64,000 nucleotides of DNA from Dasypus novemcinctus (Eukaryota > Chordata > Mammalia > Cingulata > Dasypodidae). A model generated the notes under the pieces. The model was not told the origin of the DNA, did not search any database, and saw only the letters and a program-made list of their open reading frames with translations. Below, in pieces: positions 1 through 11,999 of the stretch (positions within the stretch are counted from its first letter, which is position 1; each line of letters begins with the position of its first letter). Both the position numbers and the translations under genes were made by a program. Location of the stretch: the NCBI RefSeq assembly GCF_030445035.2, contig NC_080673.1, positions 200,320,216-200,384,215 of the forward strand, in the 5' to 3' direction.

Positions 1-2
1 TA

Positions 3-3000
3 GACATATATAGATCGCTACACCCAAACACAGCAGGATATACATTTTTCTCAAGCGCACATGGATCATTCTCCAAGATAGATCATATGCTAGGCCACAA
101 AGAAAGGCTGAACGAATTCAGAAAGATTGAAATCATACAAAACATTATCTCTGACCACAGTGGAGTCAAGCTGGAGATTTGCAAGGGACAGAAGCCCAGA
201 TTTCACACCATGATTTGGAAATTAAACAGCACACTCTTAGAAAAACAGTGGGTCAAAGAGGAAATCTCAAAAGAAATCAATGACTACCTTGAAACAAATG
301 ATAATGATAACACAACATACCAAAATTTATGGGATGCAGCAAAAGCAGTACTGAGAGGGAAGTTTATAGCCATAAATTCATATATCAAAAAAGAAGAAAG
401 AGCAAAAATTGAAGAACTAACTGCACATTTGAAGGAATTAGAAAAACTACAACAAAGTAACCCAACAGGAAGAAGAAGGAAGGAAATAACAAAGATAAGA
501 GCAGAACTAAATGAAATAGAAAATAAGAAAGCACTTGAAAAGATAAACAAGACCAAGAGCTGGTTTTTTGAGAAGATTAACAAAATTGACAAACCTTTAG
601 CAACACTAACAAAGAAAAAAAGAGAGAAGATGCAAATACACAAAATAAGAAATGAGAAAGGCGATATCACCACTGACCCCACAGAAATAAAGACTATCAT
701 AAGAGGATATTTTGAAAAACTATATTCCAACAAAAATGACAATCTAGAGGAAATGGACAAATTCCTAGAAACACATAAGCAGCCCATATTGACAAAAGAA
801 GAAATTGATGATCTTAACAAACCAATCACAAGCAGAGAGATAGAATCAGTTATTAAAAATCTCCCAACTAAGAAGAGCCCAGGGCCAGATGGCTTCACAG
901 GTGAATTCTACAAAACATTCCGGAAAGAACTGACACCAATCCTGCTGAAACTATTCCAAAACATCGAAACAGAAAGAACATTACCCAACTCCTTCTATGA
1001 TGCCAACATTACCCTAGTACCAAAGCCAAACAAAGACATCACAAGAAAGGAAAATTACAGACCAATTTCTCTAATGAACCTAGACGCAAAAATACTTAAC
1101 AAAATACTTGCTAATCGTATTCAACAACACATTAAACGTATTATACACCACGACCAAGTGGGATTCATCCCAGGTTTGCAAGGATGGTTCAACATAAGAA
1201 AATCAATCAACGTAATACACCATATAAACAGATTGAAGGAAAAAAATCACATGATTATATCTATTGATGCAGAAAAAGCATTTGACAAAATACAGCACCC
1301 TTTCTTGATAAAAACACTCCAAAAGATTGGAATACAAGGGAATTTTTTGAACATGATAAAGAGTATATATGAAAAACCTAAAGCCAATATTGTTTACAAT
1401 GGAGAAATCCTAGACTCCTTCCCTCTAAACTCAGGAACAAGACAAGGATGCCCACTGTCTCCGCTCCTATTTAACATTGTCTTAGAAGTACTTGCTCGAG
1501 CACTGAGGCAAGAACCAGAAATAAAAGGCATTCAAATTGGAAAGGAAGAAGTTAAAATTTCATTATTTGCAGATGACATGATCCTATACATAGAAAACCC
1601 TGAGAGATCTACAACGAAGATTCTAGAACTCATAAATGAGTTTAGTAAAGTCGCAGGTTATAAGATCAATGCGCAAAAATCAGTAGCATTTCTGTACACC
1701 AATAATGAGCAAGAGCAGGAGGAAATCAAGAAACAAATACCATTCACAATAGTAAATAAAAAAATCAAATACTTAGGAATAAATTTAACTAAAGAGGTAA
1801 AGAACTTATACACCGAGAACTATACAAGATTGTTCAAGGAAATCAAAGAAGACCTAAATAAATGGAAGACTATTCCTTGTTCATAGATAGGAAGACTGAA
1901 CATTATTAAGATGTCTATCCTACCAAAACTGATCTACACATTCAATGCAATCCCGATAAAAATCAACGCAGCCTTCTTTAAGGAACTAGGAAAACTAACT
2001 ATGAAATTTATTTGGAAAGGAAAGAGACCCCGAATAGCCAAAGACATACTGAAAAAGAAAAACGAAATTGGAGGAATCACACTACCTGACTTCAAAACAT
2101 ACTATAATGCTACGGTGGTGAAAACAGCATGGTATTGGCATAAGGAGAGACACATAGACCAATGGAATCGAATTGAAAGCTCTGATATAGAACCTCACAT
2201 ATACAACCACATAATATTCGATAAAGCCACCAAACCCTCTCAACTGGGAGAGAGTGGCCTATTCAACAAATGGTGTCTGGAGAACTGGATAGCCATATGT
2301 AGAAGAATGAAAGAGGATTACCATCTCACACCTTATACAAAGATCAACTCAAGATGGATCAAAGACCTAAATATAAGAGCCAAGACCATAAAAACCTTAG
2401 AAAGCAGTGTAGGGAAACATCTACAGGACCTTGTAATAGGAAATGGATTTATGAATATCTCACCAAAAGCACGAGCAGCAAAAGAACTAATAGATAAATG
2501 GGACTTCCTCAAAATTAAAGCCTTCTGCACCTCAAAGGAGTTTATCAAGAAAGTAAAAAAGGAGCCCACACAGTGGGAGAAAATATTTGGCAATCATATA
2601 TCTGATAAGAAACTTATAACTTGCATATATAAAGAACTCCTATATCTTGAAAATAAAAAGATAAACAACCCATTTAAAAAATGGGAAAAAGACTTAAACA
2701 GACACTTCTCCGAAGAAGAAATACAAATGGCAAGAAAGCACATGAAAAAATGTTCCAAATCTCTAGCTATCAGGGAAATGCAAATCAAAACTACAATGAG
2801 ATACCATCTTACACCCATAAGATTGGCAGCTATGAAAAAAACAGAAGAATACAAGTGCTGGAGAGGATGTGAAGGAAGGGGAACACTCATCCACTGCTGG
2901 TGGGAATGCAGAAGGACCCAACCATTCTGGAGGACAGTATGGCGGTTTCTCAAAAAACTAGCCATAGATTTGCCATATGACCCAGCAATACCACTGCTGG

Positions 3001-3287
3001 GTATATACCCAGCAGAACTGAAAACAAGGACACAAACTGATATATGTACACCAATGTTCATAGCAGCATTGTTCACTATTGCCAAAAGCTGGAATCAACC
3101 CAAATGCCCATCAACAGATGAGTGGATCAATAAAATGTGGTATATACACACAATGGAATACTACTCGGCTGTAAGAACAAACACACTACAAACACATGTG
3201 ATAACATGGATGAATCTTGAGAACCTTATGTTGAGTGAAGCAACCCAGACATTGAAGGACAACTACTACATGACCTCAATGATATGA
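3..3287 (+). pseudogene. L1 ORF2 (endonuclease/reverse transcriptase), one nonsense codon, 5'-partial
   Basis: The frame is open from position 3, before the first ATG at 87, and its first residues match the C-terminal end of the L1 endonuclease domain (an SKIDHM motif just before and including 87). The reverse transcriptase core follows: a [15 protein letters not shown] block, the motif with aspartate in [11 protein letters not shown], and the catalytic FADD at 1566-1577. A C-X3-C-X7-H-X4-C cysteine-rich motif is at 2856-2909. The frame is cut by TAG at 1884-1886, where the family has tryptophan after PCS, and resumes in the same frame straight away, so one G-to-A change explains the break. 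No frameshift is seen elsewhere. The enzyme nicks target DNA and copies its RNA there. This copy would yield a protein cut short after the reverse transcriptase core. Confidence 0.9.
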
Positions 3288-6123
3288 AATAAACAAGCTG
3301 CCCTAGATAGCAAGAGACTGAACGATAAGCTTACAGGAAATCGGAGGGTGGAGGAAGGATATGAGCCGATGTCTGCAGGGGTGGAATTTAAGACGAGATG
3401 GTGGTAAGTATGAACACAAAGAAGAGATAAAAGGGGGGCAAGGGGTTGCCTTTGGTTGGGGCTTTGCGGGTTTGAGGGTGGCTGGGGAGGGACGGATGGG
3501 TAACGTTGCCCAAAAGTGGGGGGAGGGAGGGGTAGCATACGAACACAGGAGAGGGTCAGGTGTTGGTGGAGAGTAAAATGCCGAGAAAATCATATCAAAA
3601 TATAATAAAGAGGGTTACCTGTTTAGAATGCTCGGAGGGGAGGGTCTGATGCAGGACGGGCTCCTGGGGAATGTCTAAATGCTCATTCTGCCAGAGTGGG
3701 TGACACCATGGGGTAGAAACCCAAGTAGTGAGAGTGGGGGTGGACCCACATCCTGGGGAGGACTAATGCCATCAAATAGAGGGAACGGTATCCCTCGAGA
3801 GAAAGGGTGGCTCCCAGGGCATTGGGGCAGTTGAGCAAGTTAGGCCCTGAACACTATTCTATCTATCTCTGGAAGTGGCTCCTCAGGAAACGGAGGATGG
3901 CTGTCACTGTGGGCACCAAGGTGGAAGGGAAAATGGACGTTAAATGTGTGGAACCAAAGTAAATAGGGGGTAAGAGAGGAGTTTCTTGAGAGTACACAAG
4001 GATGGTTATAAAACATGTAATATTACACCATAACATATAGGAGATGACAGACTGATAATGTAAACCATAATGTAAAACATACGATAACTAAAAATGTAAA
4101 GAACTGTGTATCCTAAAGTATGCACCATAATGTAAGCGCAGATGTCACCTTGTTAGAAAGCTAATGTCTCAGACTCTGTACATCACTTTAAGTAAATATG
4201 ATATGAATAGGGCATAAGAGTATCACTGTGGAAGGGAAAAGGTTTTCTGGTGGATGTGTGGGAGTGCTGTATATTATATATATACATTGCTGTGGTCTAG
4301 GACTCCTGTGAAGAAAAGCTGAATAATTAGGGGGGGGGGGGGAAAGAAAAAGAAAAAGATAGGATGTGGAATTTTTTCAAGTCAACATTCTTTATCTAAG
4401 TTCTTTATCTAACTTTATCCAAGTTCTTTATCTATCCTTTAAACCCATCGCTATATGCCATTCCCTAGTAAGGGACCATGACATTATATTGGGCTTCAAA
4501 TTTCGGGGAGTTCTGGATCACAGAGTGTTTCAACAATGGCAATGGAGGGATACTGGTATGGGATACCAATGACAGGTGATATATGGCTGACAGGGAGCTG
4601 TACAGAACATATGTCCAGGGTGCATGGTAATGTTTGGATATACTCATAGTGGCAACAATTAAAAACCACAGTAGGGGGGGTACTGGGTTCCTGGCCAGTG
4701 GTGCTCTGTCGTGGTCCCTAGGGGAGCAGCGACAGTCTCCCAGGTACAGTGGCGGGGACCGGGAGGGAGTGAGGGTTCAACAGTGAGCCCCTGATGCTAA
4801 TGACTATGCTTGTGAGCTGATAAACCTAAAATAAGAACAAGGCCTAGAGCAACATTGTGCCTGGGAATTTCCTCCTGTCAGCCTTCATGTTACTCAAATG
4901 TGGCCAGTCTCGAAGCCAAACTCAGCATGTAAATGCAATGCCTTCCCCCCAGCGTGGGACATGACACCCGGGGATGAGCCTCCCTGGCAACGAGGGACCA
5001 CTATCAACTACCAACTGATGATGCAACTGGAAAATGACCTTATACGGAAGGTTCAATGCGGATCAGCAGAATATCCATGTCTACATAAAATACCATGACT
5101 TTAAAATGCTGTTTGACCTAAAGTAAGGGGGAAATGGAAAGGAGAAATGAGTCTATATGGCTACAAGTTTCTAAAAAAGAGTCTGGAGACTGGCAGAAGG
5201 ATTGCCCTCATGCACAACTGAGAAGAGTCAGAGAGACAGACAAAGCAGATACAACCCCCAGATATTGGTTCCTTTGAGGGCTAAAGAGACCCATGGGAGT
5301 TATGGTCATGGCCGATGGGGTTAACTACCAGGGCAGATGGCCCCTCTTTGAAAATGGTGTTTATGTGTGATGAATCTGGACTCAGATGGGATCTCCCTTC
5401 ATAAGACTTTCATGCTAATGTGCTGGAGGTGCAGTTAATGTTGGGGTTTAAGATATATTTAGGGGATTTGAATCTCTGGACTGACAATGTGATAGCCAGG
5501 TCCTGAGCCTCAACAGACTCCAGCACCTACAATCTGATCTATTGGACTTACCACACTCAGCTAAGATGGAGTTGAAGAAGGACAACCACCACACCATGGA
5601 GCCTAGAGTGATTACAACTGAAAATGGGAGGATTGCATCCAGCATCCATGTGGAATCTGAGCCTCCTCTTGACATAGAGGTGCAATGGACACAACCAATC
5701 CAATGTCCACATAGAAGAGGTGGCATTGGATTGGGAAAAGTGGACATGGTGGACGATGGGTATGGGAAAAGGCAGGAAGAGATGAGAGGTGGAGGCGTCT
5801 TTGGGACATGGAGCTGCCCTGGATGGTGCTTCAGAGGTAATCACCGGACATTGTAAATCCTCACAGGGCCCACTGGATGGAATGGAGGAGAGTATGGGCC
5901 ATGATGTGAACCATTGTCTATGAGGTGCAGAGGTGCCCAAAGATGTACTTACCAAATCCAATGGATGTGTCATGATGATGGGAACGAGTGTTGTTGGGGG
6001 GGGGGGGGGGGAGAGAGGGGGTGGGGGGGTGGGGTTGAATGGGACCTCACATATATATTTTTAATGTAATATTATTACAAAGTCAATAAGAAATAATAAT
6101 AATAATAATAAAAAAAAAAAAAG
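3288..6123 (+). other. L1 3' UTR with G-rich tracts
   Basis: This non-coding tail is unusually long for a mammalian L1 (about 2.8 kb). It includes a G-rich stretch at 3430-3560, a 12-base G-run followed by A/G repeats at 4331-4362, and a G/GT-rich tract at 5996-6033 just before the A-rich end. Small frames inside it have no coding character. Parts from about 4600 onward align by eye with the shorter L1 copies elsewhere in the window. Confidence 0.75.
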
Positions 6124-6242
6124 AGAATCAGAGACACCCAAGTTCTGACATTGTTGAGTTGCTGCACCCTATCCAGCAGACACCTGCCAGTGGATGCATT
6201 ACATGAGATGAAAACAATCACATATTTGTTTAAGATCTGTAC

Positions 6243-6279
6243 TTTGGCAGACTAATACTGTCTATATTAGTCTGCCAAA
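6243..6279. repeat. Perfect 15-bp inverted repeat at an LTR terminus
   Basis: The arm at 6243-6257 is the exact reverse complement of 6265-6279, with a 7-base loop between. Both arms match the terminal bases of the LTR family seen at 11208 and 12968. This looks like the ends of two oppositely oriented LTR copies, or a rearranged terminus. Confidence 0.8.
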
Positions 6280-6757
6280 AAGGCTGCTGATGTAAAGTGC
6301 CTGAAATTTGTTGGCTTTTATAAAGAGTGTTTATTTGGAATAAAAGCTTACAGTTTACAAGGCCATAAAGAGTCCAACTTAGGGTTGCTTTCCCACCAAA
6401 GTCAGCTGCCACATGTTGAAGTAAGACGGCAGTGATCTTTGCTGGGTTTCAGCCTTCCCCTTTGCCTATATCAGTCTCAACTCTCTTCCCAAAGGTCAGC
6501 TGTAAGCCATCAGGCAAATGGTCCATCCCTCCCCTGGGCTTAGCTGTCTGAGCTTTCTCTTTTCTGTGGCATGGCAGGAACAAATGACAAAGTTCTCTCC
6601 TCTGTGTGTCTTCTTGAGTGAGTGCTCATTTATACCAGCCCACCAAAGTGACAGGGACTCAGCCTGAGTCATGCCTTAGTGACCTGGGCGAATCAAAGCC
6701 TAATCCTAACAGGCAATACGATCTAAAGTAATCAAAGGGTATCATACCCAGAAAAAT
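6259..6757 (-). mobile_element. LTR fragment of the TGT...ACA LTR family (minus)
   Basis: The sequence parallels the LTR at 11208-11910 in the same order: the TGT terminus, the TTTATTTGG motif, the CACATG block, the TCAGGCAAATGG block and the GGTATCATACCCAGA block. It diverges after about 6757, so the U3 end is missing or degraded. No internal retroviral sequence adjoins it. Confidence 0.7.
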
Positions 6758-6859
6758 GCCCCTACTGGAAAGAGGGAGCAAACAGGAGAATGTGGACATA
6801 GTTACAAGGACAGTGACCACCCATCCTTGACCGTGAAGTTAATGGCCACATTGTATGTT

Positions 6860-7470
6860 TGCAGCTCAGTGAGATGGACAGATCCTGCGCCTGGACTTCA
6901 CGGAAGGGAGCTGTCACGACAGCCTTGAACTGCCTACCTCTGACCTTGGCTTCTAAGAGCCAACACTTTTATCTTTACTTTGGATTTCTCTTACTTATGA
7001 CTAAACCTAAACTCAATTTATACAGGTCGAGAGAAGAAAAAGTTCAAGGGGAATGAGAATATATGAAGAAAATCCAATTATTTTGACACTCAGCATGTCA
7101 TTTCTCTGGGGCACAGGTGGCCCCAGGTTAAAGGACATGGGCTTGTATTCATGGATTCTCTAGTCATAGCCCCAGTGCGATGAGCCTTGGAGCTCTCTGT
7201 GGTACTGAAATGGGCTTTCAAGGCTTTTTGGCATGTCTTGGGGCTCTCCGTGGTCCTCACGTGACCTTCTGCCTAACAATAATAATTCCTCTTCTTTTCA
7301 AGTTTGCAAAATACTTTCCCATTATTGCATATTTTTCTTGAAATAACCTGTGAATTAAGTATTGTGGGACTCATTTTACATGATCCAAACTCTGTAATTT
7401 CAGCTTCAAGTCCAGCTAAGTTTAGTGCTCCTTCCAGTACACAATAGGATTGTGTTCGCACCGCACCCGT
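6860..7470. other. No recognised gene or repeat
   Basis: This is mixed-composition sequence between an LTR fragment and an MLT1-like LTR. I see only short frames with no family resemblance. Confidence 0.5.
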
Positions 7471-7479
7471 ACATTGATA

Positions 7480-7951
7480 CTTTCACCTGTAATATCCTGA
7501 CCCCTACTGACTCTGTGGGAGATTGTAACATTAATGGTCCCTGCTGAGTCATGCTTCCCTTGTATAATCTCCTACCACACTGACACTGGCCTGGGCCATG
7601 CAACTTCATTTGGCCAATGATATAACAGCAAATGTGTCATAAGCAGAGTCTTATAAGCACTTGTGCATTAAGGACTTTCTATATTAGAATGATGATGCCA
7701 AATTGTGAGAAAGCCCATTCTGGCTTCCTCTAGGATGAAGGACCACATAAAGGGAGACCCCAGCTGTATCCACTGTCCCAGCTAAGCCCAAATCCAGGTG
7801 AGCCTCCAGACAAATGTAGTGCTTGAGTGATCCCAGGAGAAAGAAACATAAGAAACCAAATCACAGAATCACGAGAACTAATACATTTCTGCTGTTTTAA
7901 ACCACCAAGTTTTGGCATGGTTTGTTACACAGCAATAGATAGCTGATACAG
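7480..7951 (+). mobile_element. MLT1-like (ERVL-MaLR) LTR
   Basis: The 3' end has the typical arrangement: a GCTGTTTTAAACCACCAAG block, then TTTGTTACACAGCAATAGAT and a GATACAG end. The 5' boundary is uncertain. The subfamily name comes from memory of MaLR consensus ends and is tentative. Confidence 0.6.
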
Positions 7952-8039
7952 ACTCATTACTTCTGGCTACATTTTGTCATTATTCAGTCCAATTCCTTAA
8001 GCACTACTTAGACACCAGAGCCCTGAAAAACCAACATCC

Positions 8040-8545
8040 TCTGGATTAATGATGTATTCACTCAGCCTCCAAATAGTCAATGAGCACTTACTATGTGCTG
8101 TGCTAAGTTATGGAGATACAAAAATGGGGAGGAAAACAGTCTACCTTCAAAGAGTTGAAAGAATGGTGGGGGAGGCAGACCCACTGATCACCAGCGCAAC
8201 TAGGTACCCCTTGTCTGTGGAATATCTTTCCCCTCCTCTTCACTTGAATAACTTCTACTTATCCTTAAAGACTATCCTGAGGCACCCCTGCCTCTCGAAC
8301 TTTTTCTATGATACCCCAGTCTGGAATAGGTTACTTCCTTCTGACTTCCACAGAAGTCTGTGCTCACTCTTACTGAGGGACTTAACGCTGCATTAAATTT
8401 GCTATGATTTTTCTTTCACCTGTCTGTCTCCCCTACAATTCTCTGACCTCCTTGACTAACAGGAAATGTCTGACTCATCTCAGGACTCCCAGATCCTGTC
8501 ACCTGGCAAGGATTCATTACATATTTACTGAACAAATGAATGGTA
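8040..8545 (+). repeat. Ancient LINE (L2-type) 3' end
   Basis: The order of motifs (a CTTATCCTTAAAGAC block, a pyrimidine-rich stretch, CTGTCTGTCTCCCC, then an end in ATTTACTGAACAAATGAA) follows the mammalian L2 3' region. The ACTTACTATGTGCTGTGCTA segment near 8090 is another ancient-repeat hallmark. The short frame here is not a gene. Confidence 0.65.
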
Positions 8546-9890
8546 TGAAGAGGATGTGATGAAAGCCCTGAGGAGGGAAGCGCTGTGGCTTGGGGTGATT
8601 AGGATATGTGCCCCTGAGGGGCAGCACGTGAGCTGCATCTCAAATGAGGCTTAAGAGTTCATCAGACAGAGTTAAGGAAGGGGAGGAATTCTAGACAAAA
8701 GAGTCAAGCACAGTAGCCATGAGCACAGGAGTGGGAGATGAGGTTGGTATGTGGTTTGGGTCTAGACTTGGGAAACCATGAATGATGCATTCACACAACT
8801 CCCTAAATAAGTCTGAGGGCACACCATCCATCGACGGCTGAACATAGGTCTATGCCGAAAACACTGGTTCTGATGCTGCCTCTTTCTTGAATAAGTGAAG
8901 AGTCTTTGGGAGTCAGATAATTATAATCAGCCTTCTACTCATTTTGCTTCCACCAAAAACTCATTAATTGGTTGTGAGCCCCAAAGAACAAAGGTTGCAT
9001 TGAGTAGTAGGGACTCAGCAGCTGCTCACAGTTTCAGACATTTGCTGTAATTTCCACTAAGATGTGGATGTAATTATCCTTATCAGAATCACTTCCCCTG
9101 GCAAATTTGTACATTAAGTCAAGTAAATTTCCTCTCATTAAATCACAGCTTTTGGGGACTGCAGTTTGTCTCAGCCAAGAACTAGAGCTTGGAAGTAATA
9201 AAGGCAAAGAGAAAAAGAACTTGGGTTCTCAGCAGGAAGAGTGGGTGGTAAGGACAGAGGCATATTTCAGAAGTGTGTTGGAGAGAACAGATGCAAAAAC
9301 TGTGACACTCCTCTGTTACTCACCACCTCATCCTGGCTAACTGAGAACGCTGCATTCCAGGTAAGTTCTAGATACAGAAAAGTACATCTAAAAGAAGGTA
9401 TTTTCAGTGATGGGAGCAGATACTTCATAAATTGGACTATAGTTTTATCCCATGAACAAAAAGAAAAAGAAATATTTTTGTGCTGGAACTATGTTAGGTG
9501 TTTTCACACCTATAATCCCCTTTGTTTCTCACAACATCACTATGAGGTAACATGTGGCCACTCTCAGAATGCCTATTTCTTTTTCTTCTTGGCATTTAAC
9601 ACAATTTCAATTTAATAACTTGGGGCATGTTTCAGGAAGACCAGATATGTCGTATTACCTACTGAATAGCCAACAGCAGTAGCCACATTTTCTTGTACAT
9701 AGTAAGTGCTAAATAAATACTTGCTGAATGAATAAACTTATTTGTGAATGAGGTAATAAATAAAAACCAAATCTTTCTGAGAGATATAAGAGCTTACCTT
9801 AAAGAGAGTAGAAATCACCAAGACCAGTAAAATCTGGTTGAAACCTAATGGCATATAATAGCATATGTGGCTAATGAATATGTACAGTCA
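8546..9890. other. Intergenic, ancient repeat traces only
   Basis: Segment 8560-8720 resembles an ancient interspersed repeat also seen near 17460-17710, 19120-19340 and 22560-22920 (a GAAGCTTTCC or CTTCCTGGAGGAG block, then a TTCTAGGCAGA-like block). Around 9690-9740 there is a TAAGTGCTAAATAAATACTTG element typical of MIR or L2 3' ends. No gene is supported. Confidence 0.45.
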
Positions 9891-10104
9891 GGACTCTTTC
9901 AGTTGCAAGCAACAGAATCCTAACTCACACTAGCCTACAAACAAGAAGGTTCTAACTTTGTCTCTCTCATCTCTTGGTTCTAAAGGTCTCTGCTTGGCTT
10001 TATTCTTCAGACAGCATTTCTCATAGGGCACTCTGCAGCAGCCCTAGCCTTGCATCTTCTCAGCTCACCTACCCTACTGGGAGAAAATTCCTCTCTCACA
10101 ATTA

Positions 10105-10690
10105 ATCAATTATCTACTGCATGACAAATCACCCCAAAACGTGGTGGCTTAAAAGAACAACCTTTTTTGCCCACAATTCTGTGAGTCAGCAGTTTCGGCA
10201 AGACTCATCTCGTCGTTTCTTGGCTCTATATGGTGTCCTCTGAGCCCACCAACCCATTTGTGGTCAGTCAGTGTCATCTGGGGGCTGGCTGGCCCCAGAT
10301 GAGCTCACTTACCTGGCTAGGACCTCAGCTGGGTTGGCTAGAACGGCAGTGACGTCTGGGCCTCCCTCTTTCATAGTCTCTTTCTGCATTGTGACTGAAC
10401 ATCAAAGAGCCTCTAGCCTGGCTTTATCACAAGGCAGCAGTGTTTTATGAGGGTGAGGACAGAATCTGCATGGTCTTTTGAGGTTGAGCCTCTTGCCACA
10501 ATTGGCCAAACCAAGTCCTCCTAGATTCAGGAAGAGGGAAAATAGACTCTACTTCTTGATAGGAGGGGCCTAAAGTTACATTGCAAAGGGGCACAAGAGC
10601 ATGAAAGACTGGAGGAGTGATAGTAGCCAGCTTTGCAAGCAATCTGTAACCCACAATGTCAAGACATCATTTCCAGGAAGATTCTGATTG
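10105..10690 (-). mobile_element. MLT1-like LTR (minus)
   Basis: It begins with TATCTACTGCATGACAAATC and GTGGCTTAAAAGAAC, the reverse of the conserved MLT1 3' end. The body then parallels the copies at 38993 and 41561. The reading frames in it are incidental. Confidence 0.6.
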
Positions 10691-11034
10691 GCCTTCCACA
10701 GTTCACTGCTATATCCCTGACTCAATTACTGTGACCAGGGAGGATGAGTCGTATGCTCAACCCAGAAGTGGTAGGCAGGGGAGAGGGCAGGGCATAGTGC
10801 AATCTGACTGACAAGTCTTCCAGAGCCACCTAGAACCCAAGACGGAATTCCCAGGGAACCAGAAGTGGATGGAAAAGTTTCTTCAGCAGACAAAACTACA
10901 GCTAGCATAGTCCAAGACAGACTTTGTCCATTTTAAGAGGATGATGATCAGCCAAGAAAGGGCCTAAAGATGAAGCCCAGGCTGTCAAACGGAACTTCCC
11001 ACTGACCCCTTCAAGAATGAGATCCTTTGTGGCT

Positions 11035-11207
11035 AAAAAAATATAGTTACTAGACAAAAAATTTAAACAAAAAGCCTAGGACTGCACAACACAGTGAATC
11101 TTATTATAAACGATGGACTATAGTTAACAGTACAGTTATAAAAAAAAGTTCTTTCATAAATTGTAACAAATGAACCATACCAATGCACTGTGTTAACAAG
11201 AGAGTGG
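11035..11207 (+). mobile_element. Old L1 3' end, first part (split by an LTR)
   Basis: The GGACTATAGTTAACAGTAC and GTAACAAATGAACCATACC blocks are standard old-L1 3' UTR sequence. The element resumes after the inserted LTR at 11911-11992 with TATGGGAACTCTT and the TTTTTCTATAAACCTGCAAC block. Confidence 0.75.
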
Positions 11208-11910
11208 TGTCTTAGTCTGCCAAAAGGCTGCTGATGAGAAATTCTTTGGCTTTATAAAGGATATTTATTTGGGGTAAAAGTTTACAGCTACAAGGTCATA
11301 AAAAGTCCAACTCAAGGCACCATCAGAGGTGCTTTCGCACCTAAGCCAGTTGCCACATGTGGAAGCAAGATGGCAGATCTCTGGCTGGTCTCTCCCTCCC
11401 CTCTGGGCTCACCCTTTCTACTTGAGCTCCATGGGCCCAGCCTCTTAGAGACTTCATGCTTAAGTCATCCTGCAGTCCTCTCTCTCATGATGTAGGGCTT
11501 GCTTCTTTCCAGGCATCCTATGTCAGTCTTGGCTGGTCTGCTCGCTTTCCAATCTCAGCTATAAACTATCAGGCAAAATGGCTCATCATTTCCCAGGGCT
11601 GCAGCTGTTTGAGCCTTCTTCTTTCTGTCACATGGCAAAATCAAAAATGACAGAGCTCTCTCTTCCTGTGTCTGTCTGTAAGTGTCCGTTTATATCAGAC
11701 CCAGCAAGGAAACAGGGACTCAACCTGAGACACCCTCTACTGATATGGTTGAATCAAAAAGCCCTGAAAGCAATCTTAACAGGTAATCTAATTAAGTCCC
11801 TTCAAATGAATTTAATACAATCAAAGGTTATCACACCCAGAAGAATAAATTAGCTTACCAACATAATCTTTCTCTTTTTGGGATTCATAAAATAATCTCA
11901 AACTGCCACA
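11208..11910 (-). mobile_element. Solo LTR (TGT...ACA), inserted in an old L1
   Basis: The 703-base element begins TGTCTTAGTCTG and ends CTGCCACA, so it has the TG...CA termini of a retroviral LTR. It interrupts the old L1 described above. The same family is at 12968-13596 (plus) and 6259-6757 (minus). The five-base flanks do not match here, so its target-site duplication has decayed or is not recognised. Class III (ERVL-like) is likely but unproven. Confidence 0.75.
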
Positions 11911-11992
11911 AGCAGCATATGGGAACTCTTAAGCATGATTTTTCTATAAACCTGCAACTACTCTAGTAAAAAAACGTTTAAAGAAAAAATAA
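11911..11992 (+). mobile_element. Old L1 3' end, second part
   Basis: This continues the L1 interrupted at 11207 and ends in an A-rich stretch. Confidence 0.65.
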
Positions 11993-11999
11993 ATAGGAT

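Larger units (their letters stand above)
1..6123 (+). mobile_element. Young L1 (LINE-1) element, left end outside window
   Basis: An L1 retrotransposon enters from the left edge inside ORF2, ends ORF2 at 3287, and continues through a 3' UTR of about 2.8 kb to an AATAAT-rich tail and an A-run ending near 6123. The 3' UTR contains two G-runs, at 4331-4342 and about 5998-6030, as expected for the G-rich polypurine tracts typical of mammalian L1 3' UTRs. The same 3' UTR recurs at 14211-15649, 15951-16874, 33537-34779, about 35297-35875, 42001-42747, about 52400-53418 and about 49800-50070, which fixes the extent of the family. The 5' end and target-site duplication are out of view. Confidence 0.9.

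Noticed and set aside
284..898. 204-codon minus-strand frame at the left end
   Set aside because: It is the antisense shadow of L1 ORF2, serine/leucine/phenylalanine-rich because the sense strand is A-rich.
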